From Scleroderma bovista (lineage: Eukaryota; Basidiomycota; Agaricomycetes; Boletales; Sclerodermataceae): a stretch of DNA of 64,000 nucleotides. Below the pieces are notes generated by a model, which saw nothing but the letters and a program-made list of their open reading frames with translations, was not told where the DNA came from and ran no database searches. A program made the position numbers and the translations under genes. Positions 10,941 through 21,678 of the stretch are shown here, piece by piece; position 1 is the first letter of the stretch; each line of letters begins with the position of its first letter. The stretch lies in the NCBI GenBank assembly GCA_037178675.1, contig JAYMGJ010000235.1, positions 62,001-126,000 on the forward strand, given 5' to 3'.

Positions 10941-11000
10941 GTACTCCTGTTGATCTCTATACAGCTGTGTACCCTCTCTTGGAATGAAGGCCCGTAGTCG

Positions 11001-12321
11001 TCATGTGCTGAACTCGCCCGTGAGTGGTGTACCTATGAGAGTTTCTATCCTGTATGAATTCCTCAGCCATGATGTTACTTGGTGAGGGCATGACCACTTA
11101 GGTAGGATCTTCCACTCTGTTTTGAAGGTGTAGTCCATGTTGCTCCTGTATATTTGTATGAGCTGGCCTGTCGTGAAGATGACCTCTTCAGGTTGCCGTT
11201 TTAGCACTCGGCGGTCAAAGGCTGTTTTTTGTTTTATTGCATGGCGCACAGCCTCGTCATAGCCATCTAGGCGTTGTTGTGCTACATACGCCATGTGTGT
11301 TGCGGCATCAACTGTGACGGGCTCTGTCATGCTGTACATTAGTTCTGTGCGTTTTGTATCAATAACCAAACCTAGTAGTAGTTCTTTGGGGGTGAACTTC
11401 AGTGCAGGTAACAAACGGTTGTTGAGTGCACGGATTGCGTCGTCTAGATGGTCCGGCCACATTTTGGGTAACTTCTGCCAGTCGTCCTCTGTTGTGCTGT
11501 CTTCCCCGAGACTGGGTGCACATAGGCGTTTGAGCACGTGTAGCAGTAGTTTGTTTGTACCCTCTACTAGTCCATTAATCCAGGGTGAGTATGCTGCTAC
11601 TACGTGATGCGTGCATGACCACTTAGCACAGTACTCTTTGACCACTTCATTATTGAAATGTCGTCCTCCATCTGTCATGAAGGTTTCCACTGTTGTAAAG
11701 TTGTTGAAGATGCCGTTTAGGCTGTCGACTGTTGTCTTTGCCGTGCCTGCAGTCTTAAATTTAGTTACCCATACATGTTGCGAAAAGGTATCTAAGAAAA
11801 GACCCAGCGTGTGGTAACCCCCTTTGCCTGTTGGCATTGACAGGTAGTCGCCTACCAGTAGCTCGAATGGATGCTGTCTGGTGATTGGCTCGAGTAGCAT
11901 GTTTAATTTCGGTGCTCCAAAAATTCTTGCATCTTGCACATGCGTGGATCGCTTTCATTATTGAGATGTCTAGTTTTGGGGAGTTATAGCGGTCCATTAG
12001 TGCTATTTTCAAAGTGTCACGACCCCAATGGCCACCTGTTTCATGCAGGTGTTTTGCCTGTTCTTCAGCCTCCTCCCTGGGATCCACTTTATGACGTGGC
12101 CTAATGCTGGTACCGCCATATAACCTCCATAGTTTACCTTGATGTATTATATACTGCTTCGCTTGATGTCTGGCTCTGCTACGGTCTCGTATAGGCATGC
12201 CTGTGTCCATATTGAGTATTGCGTCGATAACTTCTAGGAAGAGTGGTTCCGTTTTGAAGCGTTTTCGTAGCTGTTGATCATCATCTGTTAGTTTCTCTAT
12301 GGTGAACATGTTGTTGACCAA
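11001..12321 (-). pseudogene. Gypsy-A integrase, in two frames
   Basis: The upstream frame (12321-11761) holds the HHCC zinc-binding region, with HLHETGGHWGRDTL and CARCKNFW. The second frame (11939-11001) holds the catalytic core: GDYLSMPTGKGGYHTLGLFLD with the first Asp, FMTDGGRHFNNEVV with the second Asp, and SPWINGLVEGTNKLL with the Glu. The frame changes near 11900, so translation would be interrupted. The GPY-like C-terminal region follows poorly conserved. Confidence 0.82.
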
Positions 12322-12378
12322 GCCTGATGCTGCCTCTGGGTCTGGGTTGACTGACCAGGCACTCCCATCCTCATCATT

Positions 12379-12963
12379 TCATTCTGTGTTGTCCCATTGG
12401 CGGCTCAGTCCGTCAGCAACAACATTGAGCTGTCCTGGTACGTGGCGCACTGCCATGATGTTGTGTGCAATTATTCCATCTCGCCATTGTGCATGGGCTG
12501 CTGATATACAGTCGTTCGATAGTACATCTTTGAGGGCTTGGCAGTCAGTTTCAATCTCGATGGGAAACCCCCATATTATATCTGAGAAGTGGTCTAATCC
12601 AAATTTCAGTGCTGCAAATTCGAGTAAGAATGGCTTATAATTTCGCTCAGCTGTGGATGTCCGCTTCAATGCAAATGCTATTGGTACCATCTTTGTGACC
12701 ATTTTGCCATTTGGTGATCGTAGCTCTGTCCGTTGCGTGAGTACCGCACCAAAACCTTCTTGACATCTGTCTGTGGTTACTATGAAGGGTGTTCCATCGT
12801 ACCGTGGTGCATGTAGAGTTGGTTGGCTTGTTAGTGCCACCTTGAGGTCCAAGAAGGCCTTCGTGTACTTGTGTTCCCATCTACCTGCTAGTTTGTAGTT
12901 AGTTAGTGCTCTTCGGTATGTGGATTTCGAGACAGGCTTTGGTATGTCAACCTGTTTGAGCAT
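12379..12963 (-). pseudogene. Gypsy-A RNase H domain
   Basis: Encodes TTDRCQEGFGAVLTQR (first catalytic Asp), FLLEFAALKFGLDHF (Glu) and ETDCQALKDVL (Asp), followed by HVPGQLNVVADGLSRQ, the usual end of gypsy RNase H. It is separated by stops from RT (13009-13446) and from integrase, so each is a fragment of one former pol. Confidence 0.82.
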
Positions 12964-13008
12964 GTCATGGAGCGGCCCTTCAATCTTGGAATAGCCTTTG
13001 ATTAAGTC

Positions 13009-13446
13009 TCAGAAATGTCCAGTCAAGCCTAAAAACGACATTAAATTGAGTGCATGATCAGGTTGTCTCCAATCCACTATTGCGGACAGTTTTGCCAGGT
13101 CTGGTTGTACACCCTGTGGACCCACCGTTGCACCTGCAAATGTAGTTTCTGTCATGTAAAGGCAACATTTTGTGGGAGACAGTGATAGTTTATGTTGCCT
13201 GCAGCGCTGGAAGATTCTCCGTAGTTTCGCCATCATTCCTGAAAACGTATTGTCTCCACAGCCACCGTCGTCGACGAACAGTTCCATAGTGTTGTCGGAT
13301 AGCATGTCCTGCAAGCAGTTAGTAACAACAGCTGAGAAGACTGTTGGTGCGCCTGTCCAGCCCATTGCCATTCTCTTATACCATATGTAACCTCTTCCAT
13401 CGACGAAAAACATGAAGTACGGTCTCCACTTTTCTGGGATTTCCAC
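13009..13446 (-). pseudogene. Gypsy-A reverse transcriptase, palm and thumb
   Basis: Encodes IWYKRMAMGWTGAPTVFSA, the catalytic FVDDGGCGD motif (FVDD in place of the usual YxDD) and the downstream KCCLYMTETTFAGATVG and FLGLTGHF segments of the RT-RNase H connection. The N-terminal fingers are in the frame at 13516-14796, about 70 bp away, and the break between the two has stops. Confidence 0.82.
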
Positions 13447-13515
13447 TGCATAGAAACCAGAGGCAAAGTCAAATACCGAGACATACTTGTGGCCACTTAA
13501 GCGTTGCTGCTTAGC

Positions 13516-14796
13516 TCAGATGTCTCCCTGGAACATAGGTGGTATTTGTGTGCTCTTGTTCAGCTCTGCAAAGTTTTGCGTTACCCGCCATTTTGGTGCT
13601 TTGTCTATTGGTTTTTTCTTGCTGTGTTCCCACATGACGTCTTGGTTATCGACTTGGAATGGTTGAGGGATGTTGGCCACGAGACATTGTCGATTTAGTT
13701 CGTGCTGTAGGTCGTTCAGTGTCATACCTCCATTGGCGTCATGTACCTTTTGTGTTAGTACTGTTGGCGCTACATGTTTGATGCACAGTATTTCTGTGAT
13801 CTCTACTAAGTCAGCATCCAACATTTGGTCCACCCACTTATGCATAAATTGCCGTTGAGGTGGGTTCATGGGCCGTTGATGTACCGTCGTCCGGAAGGTT
13901 GCATCCTCAGGTATATCTAGGTCTATGTGTGCTCCTGGTATTGGTAAGACCTTGCTCAGTGCACATGCAAAGACGTCTGCATATTCAGTTAGTAGTTTGG
14001 TTACCTCACCCCTTTTGTCCAGTGTTAGGTCTGTGCCGACTTTGACATTTTGTATGATGTATTTGACTCTTTGCGGTGCAAATGGATCCGTTTTCCTGGT
14101 GAAAATACTATCAGTGCTCTTCGGTCCAGCTTTTTCCACACTCACCTTTATTTCTGGTGCATTTGCCCTACTTGCGGTTTGTGGCAGCCTGGCCGCTGAG
14201 TTTTCTGTGTGCTCGGCACTGTGGATCATGTTCATGGCTTGTGCTTTGTCACTTTCCATCGGATGATTGCAGAGGATCGTTGTGGTTTTGTTGTCCGTGA
14301 TCATTACTTCATCTGTCTCGTAATCATGCTTGGCTTTGAATGCACATAGTAATGGTTTTCCAAATAGGAAGGACCATCCTCTGTTGCTATCAAAGACTTT
14401 GAAGGTTCCGGTAGCTTCTACTCCCCCCACATGGATCGTTCCTGACCATGTTGCTTCTGATGGGACGAGCGCTCCATTTGCCATTTGCAATGCTCTGCTG
14501 GACGGGAGCCAGCTGCACAGGTTGCACTTTATTTTGTTGAATACTGAGGAGCACATAGCTCCCGACATCGCACCTTCATCGAAGAGTGCTTTTACTTGTA
14601 CCATTGTGCTGTCTGGATTTTTGAATGCGACTGGATGGAGGAACGGGACAGTCTTGTCAGTTGTATTAGACAGATGATTGTGGTCATTGTATGCTGCAGA
14701 ATAGAGATCAATAATGCGTGATTTATGGAGCGATACATGTGAGCTGTTGGATGTCATCATAGATACATTTAATGTCTGGGTTGTTGCGCTGTCCAC
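13516..14796 (-). pseudogene. Gypsy-A protease and N-terminal RT
   Basis: A 426-codon frame. The aspartic-protease-like segment shows VKALFDEGAMSGAMC, in which the expected DSGA reads DEGA. It is followed by SFLFGKPLLCAFK. The C-terminal half contains the RT approach region, with VLPIPGAHIDLDIPEDA and KWRVTQNFAELNKST. It overlaps by one base with the nucleocapsid frame at 14796, which could reflect a frameshift between Gag and Pol. Confidence 0.75.
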
Positions 14797-15206
14797 TACA
14801 GCGACCCCGCCTCGTTTCCCTGGTCCTCTATGGCTACGAGTCTGATACTTTGTGCAGTATTCCTATTAAAGGGTCCAAGCGTCCTGTTACAGAGTGCCCT
14901 CCAGGCAATTTCACTGCGATCGAGCCGAGACATGTCTCCTTCTGTTGTCGGGCAGTTCCTGCTGTCATGTCCATGCGTGCCACAACGGAAGCACTCCCCT
15001 GAGCATATCATTGCCATTCCCGGCTTGAGTGGGTATGGCGTATGCTCTGAAATTTGTGTAACTGACCTGTGTTTGGCTGTCCATGCTGTAAGCTGGCTCT
15101 GGTACATCTTATGGCTGTCATTGTCTGGGAGCTGGTGGGGATATATCTCTAGTGCCTTTTGGACAGCGTTTTTCATCTCCTCCGAAGGTGGTATGTATGT
15201 GGTCAT
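14796..15206 (-). pseudogene. Gypsy-A nucleocapsid region with CCHC zinc knuckle
   Basis: Contains CFRCGTHGHDSRNCP, a perfect CX2CX4HX4C knuckle that binds the element RNA. It follows the capsid frame (15308-16462) after a frame break near 15300 and precedes the protease frame. Confidence 0.8.
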
Positions 15207-15307
15207 GTGTCTGGGTCCTTGTAGTAGTGCAAAGCACGTAGCTGCTGGATTTCCTGTTCGCGCAACAGGGCTGGTTACTGCTCATGACACCGCTACTTGT
15301 CCGATAG

Positions 15308-16462
15308 TCAAGCGCTGTAGCTGCGCTGTAAGATCCGCATTTGCCCTGTTTGCTGCCTCCACTTTGAGCAACATCTTCCTCTCTTTTTCCTCTTCTTTTC
15401 CTCCCTATCCTCCCTATCCTCCGTCAATTTCACCATGTCCACATCCATCACTGCCATGGTGAATGCTACCCAGTTGGGGTATTCGTTGTCCAGCTGTTTT
15501 CTGATTGGCTTCGGGAGGTTCTTTCTGACCTGGTAGATTAGCATTGGCCCGGCTCTGATTCCTGCTAGAGTGGCTAGTTCCAGCATATCCTCTGCCCACT
15601 TCACATGTGACCATTTCTGCTGCCACCCTACCATCTTAATTACTCCTATGTCCTCATCCGCGATTTTGTGTCCAAGTAGTTCTGTTTGGTACTCTCCCAA
15701 TGTTTGTTTCACACTTCTGCCCGCAGGCCACCTCACATTGAATGCTATTACAAGGTCTTGCCATGACGCAGGGTTGTTGGCTACTAGGTCATCATACCAT
15801 TGCTTGGCCAGCGAGTTTGTCCCGAGGAAGTTGGACAACGACTCTATCTTCTGCGCGTCCATAGCCTGTGGGTTCAGGAACATCATGCTTTGGTTATATG
15901 CCTTCATGAAGTCGCTGGCATTCTCAGTCGCCACTCGGTCTCCATAGAACAGTGGGACTGTTTCCGCCATTACTCGTAGGTGCAGTGGGGGTGCTGGGTT
16001 TACTGGGGGAGGTGGTACCAGTGCTGGCTGTGCTGCGGGTGCCAGTAGTGCGGGTGCTGCTGGTGCCTGTAGTACAGGCTGTGCTGCGGGTGCTGGTGGT
16101 ATGGGCTGTGCTGCAGGTGCCGGTAACACATGCTGTGCTCTGGGTGCCAGTGATACGGGCTGTGTTGCGAGCGTGTGCGCCCGCTGTCTCCATACAGTTG
16201 TTTCTACTGCTGACGCTGGTGGTGTTAAGGGTGATAGGTCACCAAACGTCTTGTAGAAGTCGTTGTAGTCAGGACTGTTCAGGGAGGCTGGCCTGGACTC
16301 CAGGGGAATTCCATGTATGAAGCTTGTTCTGGTGGTGAAGCTGGGGCTTGCTCCGGCAACTGCGGTTCCAACGGGAACAAGTACTCGCTCCCAGTGAGTG
16401 GTGAAGGGGCGTTTGGCAGTGTTGGCGACTGTGAGGGCAGAAAGCAACCTTGTGAGTTGCAT
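15308..16462 (-). pseudogene. Gypsy-A gag (capsid)
   Basis: A 384-codon frame. Residues ~105-155 are a run of Ala-Pro-Ala-Ala-Gln-Pro type repeats. The capsid-like region follows: MAETVPLFYGDRVATENASDFM, a KQWYDDLV segment, and WQDLVIAFNVRWP, the typical Retrotrans_gag pattern. The C-terminus is basic and Lys/Arg-rich. As Gag it would assemble the cytoplasmic particle. The nucleocapsid part lies in the next frame. Confidence 0.82.
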
Positions 16463-16692
16463 TGGAGGTTTCTGCGAGACAGGTTGACGGTGATGTAGCG
16501 GTAGTTTAAAATGGTGGGTTTGGACTCAGCTTCAATCCTGTTTTTATATTCTTTGGTGTGTGTACACCGTGCGGTTGCCTCATGCTTGTACGGTTGCTTC
16601 TGTGCGGTGATGCAGTGGAGTGTGGCAGTTGGTGCAGTAGGTCTGTCTAATCGATGTGCAAGCTCAGGTCGAGCCCACTCTCATCACCACAA

Positions 16693-16822
16693 TGGAGCAG
16701 GAGAATCACGTCCATAGTGGTAGTGTTGTGCTCTAATGTACATCCGTGTCTGTCTCCTACCGCTGCTGACTCAGTGTCACCTGACCTGCTCGCCTGCTCC
16801 TCCCCTGGCCCCTCCTACTACA
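16693..16822 (-). repeat. Gypsy-A 5' LTR
   Basis: 130 bp, TGGAGCAGG...CTACTACA on the plus strand, followed by CCAT (16823-16826). Differences from the left LTR are all transitions and nearly all at CpG. Confidence 0.87.
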
Positions 16823-16826
16823 CCAT

Positions 16827-17480
16827 TTATCCTAATATGCTCTAAGACAATCATTTAAATATGCTCAAGGTTTCCAGTTTTAAGTTGAAATCACCTTGTT
16901 CTAAACTAGAACAGCGCCGTCGCAGACGGCAAACACCTTGTCTAACACATATGACCCACACCACAGTCACATTATCATTCTACCATCTACCAATTAGCCA
17001 TTATGCACAAGCATGATATAGTAGTCATAGTAAGAATTGATGTATCTCTGTTAGCTCATCAATCCTGATTGAACTGGAGATAGAATGAATATGAAGGGTT
17101 GGTATTTGACAACAAATGCAGCATATTCAACACTATACCGGACACTGAAATACACAAGATCACGGACGTTCAAAAAATGTTGACACATTTCGGCTGGGAG
17201 TGACCTTGTTAGACAAGGTGACAAGGTCACTGGAACTGGAAATGCATCACGCTTTTTTGAAACACTGCTAAATCACTCTCTGGTTGAAATCTTCGAGTGG
17301 CTTTGAAACTGGGACAAATCTATTGTGTAGCTACTTTACAGTAACCCCTTTTTTTGGGAACCAAGACAGGTCAACTGAAGTTGTGGTAAAGAGACGATCC
17401 ACCCATGATCAGACATTTGCGAAGCTTTGAAGTAGTCACTGAGTCGCTGACAAATGACCTCCCTTTCCCACGCATGCTGT
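16827..17480. other. Unassigned spacer between Gypsy-A and IR-B
   Basis: 650 bp with no coding signal or repeat that I recognise. Since Gypsy-A inserted just after GGPPS-1, this may be original sequence downstream of GGPPS-1. Confidence 0.5.
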
Positions 17481-18471
17481 CACCTTAGGCACCAGTTTAA
17501 GGATGTTCCCATGGTCTTTCAGATGGGGTTTCTTTGTAGGGCGAAACCCATCTAAGAGATACCCACCCTCAGTGCTACTCCCACTCAAATCCCGAAATAG
17601 ACAGAGTGGTTCCCAGCCCTTTCTGGTGAGCCTCCCATGAGCCTCCCAGCATTCTCCGCTTAATCCCCACTCAATTTGTTTTTATTTCTGCACTTCCTGT
17701 AGGATTACATAATCACAAAAAGTATTGCTACTCCCAAAACACGACCGCATTTGGTCAATACCAGAACTGCAATATTCCCACCCTCCTTGTGAGCCTCCTC
17801 TGCCTTTCTGTGCCCCATCCCTGGTCCCCATGTACTGTACATAGTATCAGATATGCTATATAAGTATATAGGTCCATAAATGGAGCCTCAAATGAGTGTG
17901 CCAGAGGCTCTGGATGGTTGGAGAAATAGTTAGGGGTAAAAGTAAAAAAGGCTTCGCATTTTTGATACATTGGACATATACACTTCTGAATTACATCCCC
18001 TTCAAGGGGCCATATGTACCTACAACATATACCAAGCACATTTGATGGGGTGGAGCCTCTGAAGTGCTGTGTCACATTCTCCTCCTCCTGGTATAACACC
18101 CTGGGAGGCTCTTACTGCAAGTGTTGGTACTTTTGGGATGGTTTGTAACTGTATTAGTTTACTATTACCACTTGTCTATCACATAAACTGGGATACAGAG
18201 TGCTCTAAAGGTGAGCAGGAGGGCAAACACTACTTTTATGAAAATAGGGGCTTTATCAGTCCCCAGTGCAACCATCCATATTCTGACTATCTAGGAGGCT
18301 CTGTAATACTATATAGTAGTTGCCATACCATCACCAAGTTAATAGCTTGATGTGGAAGCGCAGGAGAAGTGAAATGATATGATGGAGGGCATGGGAAAAT
18401 GTCCGAAAAAATGCGGAGACTTTGAAAACATATCAAAAATGTGACATAACACACCACACACAGCATTTGGT
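17481..18471 (+). repeat. IR-B left arm
   Basis: 991 bp, nearly identical to the inverse complement of the IR-A right arm and to the IR-B right arm. Confidence 0.85.
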
Positions 18472-18737
18472 ACTCTACTGGTGGTGGTACTGAGGATCTG
18501 ACCTATGATAGGATCTTACCATACAGGATATAGCATTAGTTAGCCTGACAGAACCTCTGGACTCCAAACTTAGTGTACAGATTGTGCAATCTGCAGCACT
18601 GAAATGCAGGCATTGCACAAGGTGTCCCCTTGTGCCAAATTTTCGCTTTCTGAAGAGTTTATGGTTTATACAAATACTGTGACACATGAAAAGAGTTTGT
18701 AATGACACTAGAAAGTCAGTAGCACAATCTATAGACC

Positions 18738-19463
18738 ACCAAATGCTGTGTGTGGTGTGCTATGTCACATTTTTGATATGTTTTCAAAGTCTCCACATTT
18801 TTTCGGACATTTTCCCACGCCCTCCATCATATCATTTTACTTCTCCTGCGCTTCCACATCAAGCTATTAACTTGGTGATGATATGGCAACTACTATATAG
18901 TATTACAGAGCCTCCTAGATAGTCAGAATATGGATGGTTGCAATGGGGACTGATAAAGCCCCTATTTTCATAAAAGTAGTGTTTGCCCTCCTGCTCACCT
19001 TTAGAGCACTCTGTATCCCAGTTTATGTGATAGACAAGTGGTAATAGTAAACTAATACAGTTACAAACCATCCCAAAAGTACCAACACTTGCAGTAAGAG
19101 CCTCCCAGGGTGTTATACCAGGAGGAGGAGAATGTGACACAGCACTTCAGAGGCTCCACCCCATCAAATGTGCTTGGTATATGTTGTAGGTACATATGGC
19201 CCCTTGAAGGGGATGTAATTCAGAAGTGTATATGTCCAATGTATCAAAAATGCGAAGCCTTTTTTACTTTTACCCCTAACTATTTCTCCAACCATCCAGA
19301 GCCTCTGGCACACTCATTTGAGGCTCCATTTATGGACCTATATACTTATATAGCATATCTGATACTATGTACAGTACATGGGGACCAGGGATGGGGCACA
19401 GAAAGGCAGAGGAGGCTCACAAGGAGGGTGGGAATATTGCAGTTCTGGTATTGACCAAATGCA
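18738..19463 (-). repeat. IR-B right arm, truncated
   Basis: Inverse complement of the inner 726 bp of the left arm. It shows the uninterrupted site (CAGCA near 19140) into which Copia-1 inserted in IR-A. Confidence 0.85.
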
Positions 19464-19751
19464 TGTTGAAGCAATACCTATATACGTAGAGGAACTGCTA
19501 CTCCAACTCACCTGTTAGGTGGAGTGCACAACCAGAGATGGTAGCGGTAGCTGGTTAAGAGCTGTTATATTATATAAGCGGTGAACGCTGTTTATATACA
19601 ACAAATAGTGTGACACGTGACTGTGACACGTGACGTGTGACATGTAACATCTACTCTAAAGAGGACTATTACTAAGTCTACACTAATATGGGTCGCAGTC
19701 TTGTGCGCACTTCATCGACGGTTTATGCCGGGTGCACGTGTGACTTCAACA
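19464..19751 (-). repeat. Copia-2 3' LTR
   Basis: 288 bp with short TGTTGAAG / CTTCAACA inverted ends. It is flanked internally by a polypurine tract (minus strand GAGGGGGAG, 19752-19760). Confidence 0.88.
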
Positions 19752-19760
19752 CTCCCCCTC
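19752..19760 (-). promoter_or_regulatory. Copia-2 polypurine tract
   Basis: The minus strand reads GAGGGGGAG next to the 3' LTR, the same sequence as in Copia-1. Confidence 0.75.
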
Positions 19761-19797
19761 GCTGTGCTGCACGTAGAGCACTTCAGCGAATAAGGCG

Positions 19798-21678
19798 CTA
19801 GATGCTGCCAGAGGGAAACTGTAAGCCTAGTTGAGCTCTGAACTTCACGAATTTCTTGCGGGGTAAGTTCTTGGTGAGCAGATCAACGGGATTCTCAGCA
19901 CCATCAATAAAAAATAGTTCCACGTTACCTTTCGCGACTGACTCGCGGATTCCGTGGTAGCGGATGTCGATGTGCTTGGAGCGAGGCTCCGTTACAGGGT
20001 TGGATGCCATGAATATGGACCCCTGATTATCACCGCAAATCGGGATAGCTTTCAGCTTATAGCCGAGCTCACCGAGTAGACTCTGAATCCAGGTGACTTG
20101 GCGAGTGCAATCGCTCAGAGCCATGTATTCAGCTTCAGTGGACGAGTATGCAATAGTCTTCTGTGCACGAGAAGTCCAACTGATCAAGCCATCTGCAAGC
20201 TTCAGGTAGAAACCTGTCTGCGAGAGGCAAGAGATAGGGTCTGATCCCCAATCTGAGTCCGTGCATGCAATCAGGCCAGCACCGGATCCACCATTGTACA
20301 CTAGGGAGTAGTTAGGTGTACCAATTAAGTATTGACAGATATAAAGCACTTTGGACAGGTGGTCCTGAGATGGGTTCGCGGCATGGCGCGAGAGATGGGT
20401 GACTGCAAAAGCAATGTCGGGCCTAGTGCCTAACATAAGGTACAGGAGGGACCCAATAACCGTCTGGAAACGGGAGCGGAGTTCCACATCAACAGGCTCT
20501 GTATTCTTGGCGGCATAGTAGCCAGCCGGCAGTGGGGTGCTTGTGGACTTTGCATTAAGCATGCTGCAGCATTCGATGACCTTTTGGAGGTATGCGCATT
20601 GGTCCAAGTGGATAGCGCAACCTTTGCGAGTGATTCGCATTTGGAGGAACTCCTTAGGTTCTCCAAGGTCTCTGCACTCCCATTTGCGCATGAACTGTGC
20701 TTTAATGGCATCAACAACAGCCTTGTTAGGGCCGCAGAATAAAGCGTCGTCAACGTAGATAATACCAATGACGATGTTGGTGCCTTTCTTCTTGTAGAAG
20801 AAGATGCCTGCTTCAGACTTAAGGCGCTCAAACCCAAGCTCTTTGAGAGACTCATCGAGTGTGCGCCACCAAGCTAGGCCGGCCTGTTTGAGGCCATAGA
20901 GGGCACGCCAGAGGCGGAGCACTTTGCGCTCTTGCCCAGGAACTGCAAACCCTTCGGGTTGTTCCATGTAGATCTCTTCATCGAGCTTGCCATACAAGTA
21001 GGCGCTCTGAACGTCGAGTCCAGTAATGTACCAGTTTTCAAGTGCGGCAAGTGCAAGCATGAGGCGCACTGTTTCAAAGCGCACGACTGGTGAGAAGACC
21101 TGGTCGAAATCTAATCCCTCGACCTGGGAGAAGCCTTTCGCTACTAAGCGGGCTTTCTTGCAGCCATCCGACTTTACGTCGAAGACCCATCAATTCTTAA
21201 TGACCTTCCGGTCTCGGGGACGGTCAACTAGCTCAAAGACCTTGTGCTTTCGCAGCACGTCGAGCTCTTCTTGGCAAGCAAGTCGCCAGAGTTTCTGCTC
21301 AGCTTGGGGTAAGCGAGTGATGTCCTTGTAGGACCAGTTGTGGATGCTCTCATATTGAGGCTCGCGGGTTTCAAGGGCTTTGCCCATCAGGTATCGGACT
21401 AGGTTTGCTCCCCCTTCCTCGCACATCTTTTGCACATCTTCCTCACTGGGCGTTGCAGAGGTGTCGGGGAAACCACCAGGGATATGGTCTGGTGTGTCCG
21501 GTTGTGGGGGCCTAGGGGCCTCACCCACTGTTTCTCGCCATCGAGAGGCACTTTCGATATCCCGGAGTTGCTCAACGGGATGTCGCCGCTCACCATACAC
21601 GTTACTGGGGCGCAATGGTGCTCTACGTTCACGTTGGGGGCAGGCAGGGATATTCACTGCAGGGGAGTCGCGGTGCAT
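19798..21678 (-). pseudogene. Copia-2 pol: reverse transcriptase and RNase H
   Basis: The frame runs from about 21678 to the stop near 19798, with one in-frame TGA at 21187-21189. It reads ...VIKN, stop, WVFDVKSDG, where CGA (Arg) is expected. RT motifs: FDQVFSPVVRFETVRLM, LDVQSAYLYGKL, LYGLKQAGLAW and the catalytic IIYVDDALFCG. RNase H: CTDSDWGSDP, SWTSRAQKTIAYSSTEAEYMAL, GDNQGSIFMA and KHIDIRYH. All catalytic positions I can see in RT are intact. It overlaps the end of the integrase frame in another frame around 21630-21680. Confidence 0.88.

Larger units (their letters stand above)
2753..16822 (-). mobile_element. Gypsy-A: Ty3/gypsy LTR retrotransposon, with nested insertions
   Basis: LTR-flanked element on the minus strand. 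The right LTR is 16693-16822 (130 bp). The left LTR is 2753-2810 plus 10583-10654, which is also 130 bp once the inserted DNA element and its 8-bp duplication are removed. LTRs read TGTAGTAGG...CTGCTCCA on the minus strand. A purine-rich tract (minus strand AGGGGGGCACA, 10655-10665) precedes the 3' LTR. Domains along the minus strand run gag (16462-15308), CCHC nucleocapsid, protease, RT, RNase H, then integrase (to about 10650). That order of RT and RNase H before integrase defines Ty3/gypsy. The coding part is broken into at least six frames, so the copy is dead. Without the insertion it is about 6.3 kb. Confidence 0.88.
17481..19463. mobile_element. IR-B: second inverted-arm DNA element, opposite orientation, right end missing
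   Basis: Begins with the same CACCTTAGGCACCAGTTT tip. Left arm 17481-18471 (991 bp), centre 18472-18737 (266 bp), remaining right arm 18738-19463 (726 bp of an expected ~1022). Arm and centre lengths equal those of IR-A, but in reverse order, so the two copies point in opposite directions. The right arm stops at 19463, where Copia-2 begins. The missing ~300 bp does not reappear beyond Copia-2. The eight bases before the left tip are CATGCTGT. Confidence 0.85.

Noticed and set aside
10543..10953. Plus-strand 136-codon frame rich in Ser and Pro
   Set aside because: It is antisense to the gypsy pol tail and LTR and crosses the IR-A junction and LTR boundary.
14830..15462. Plus-strand 210-codon frame
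   Set aside because: Antisense shadow of the gypsy nucleocapsid and gag. Composition and lack of similarity do not support a gene.
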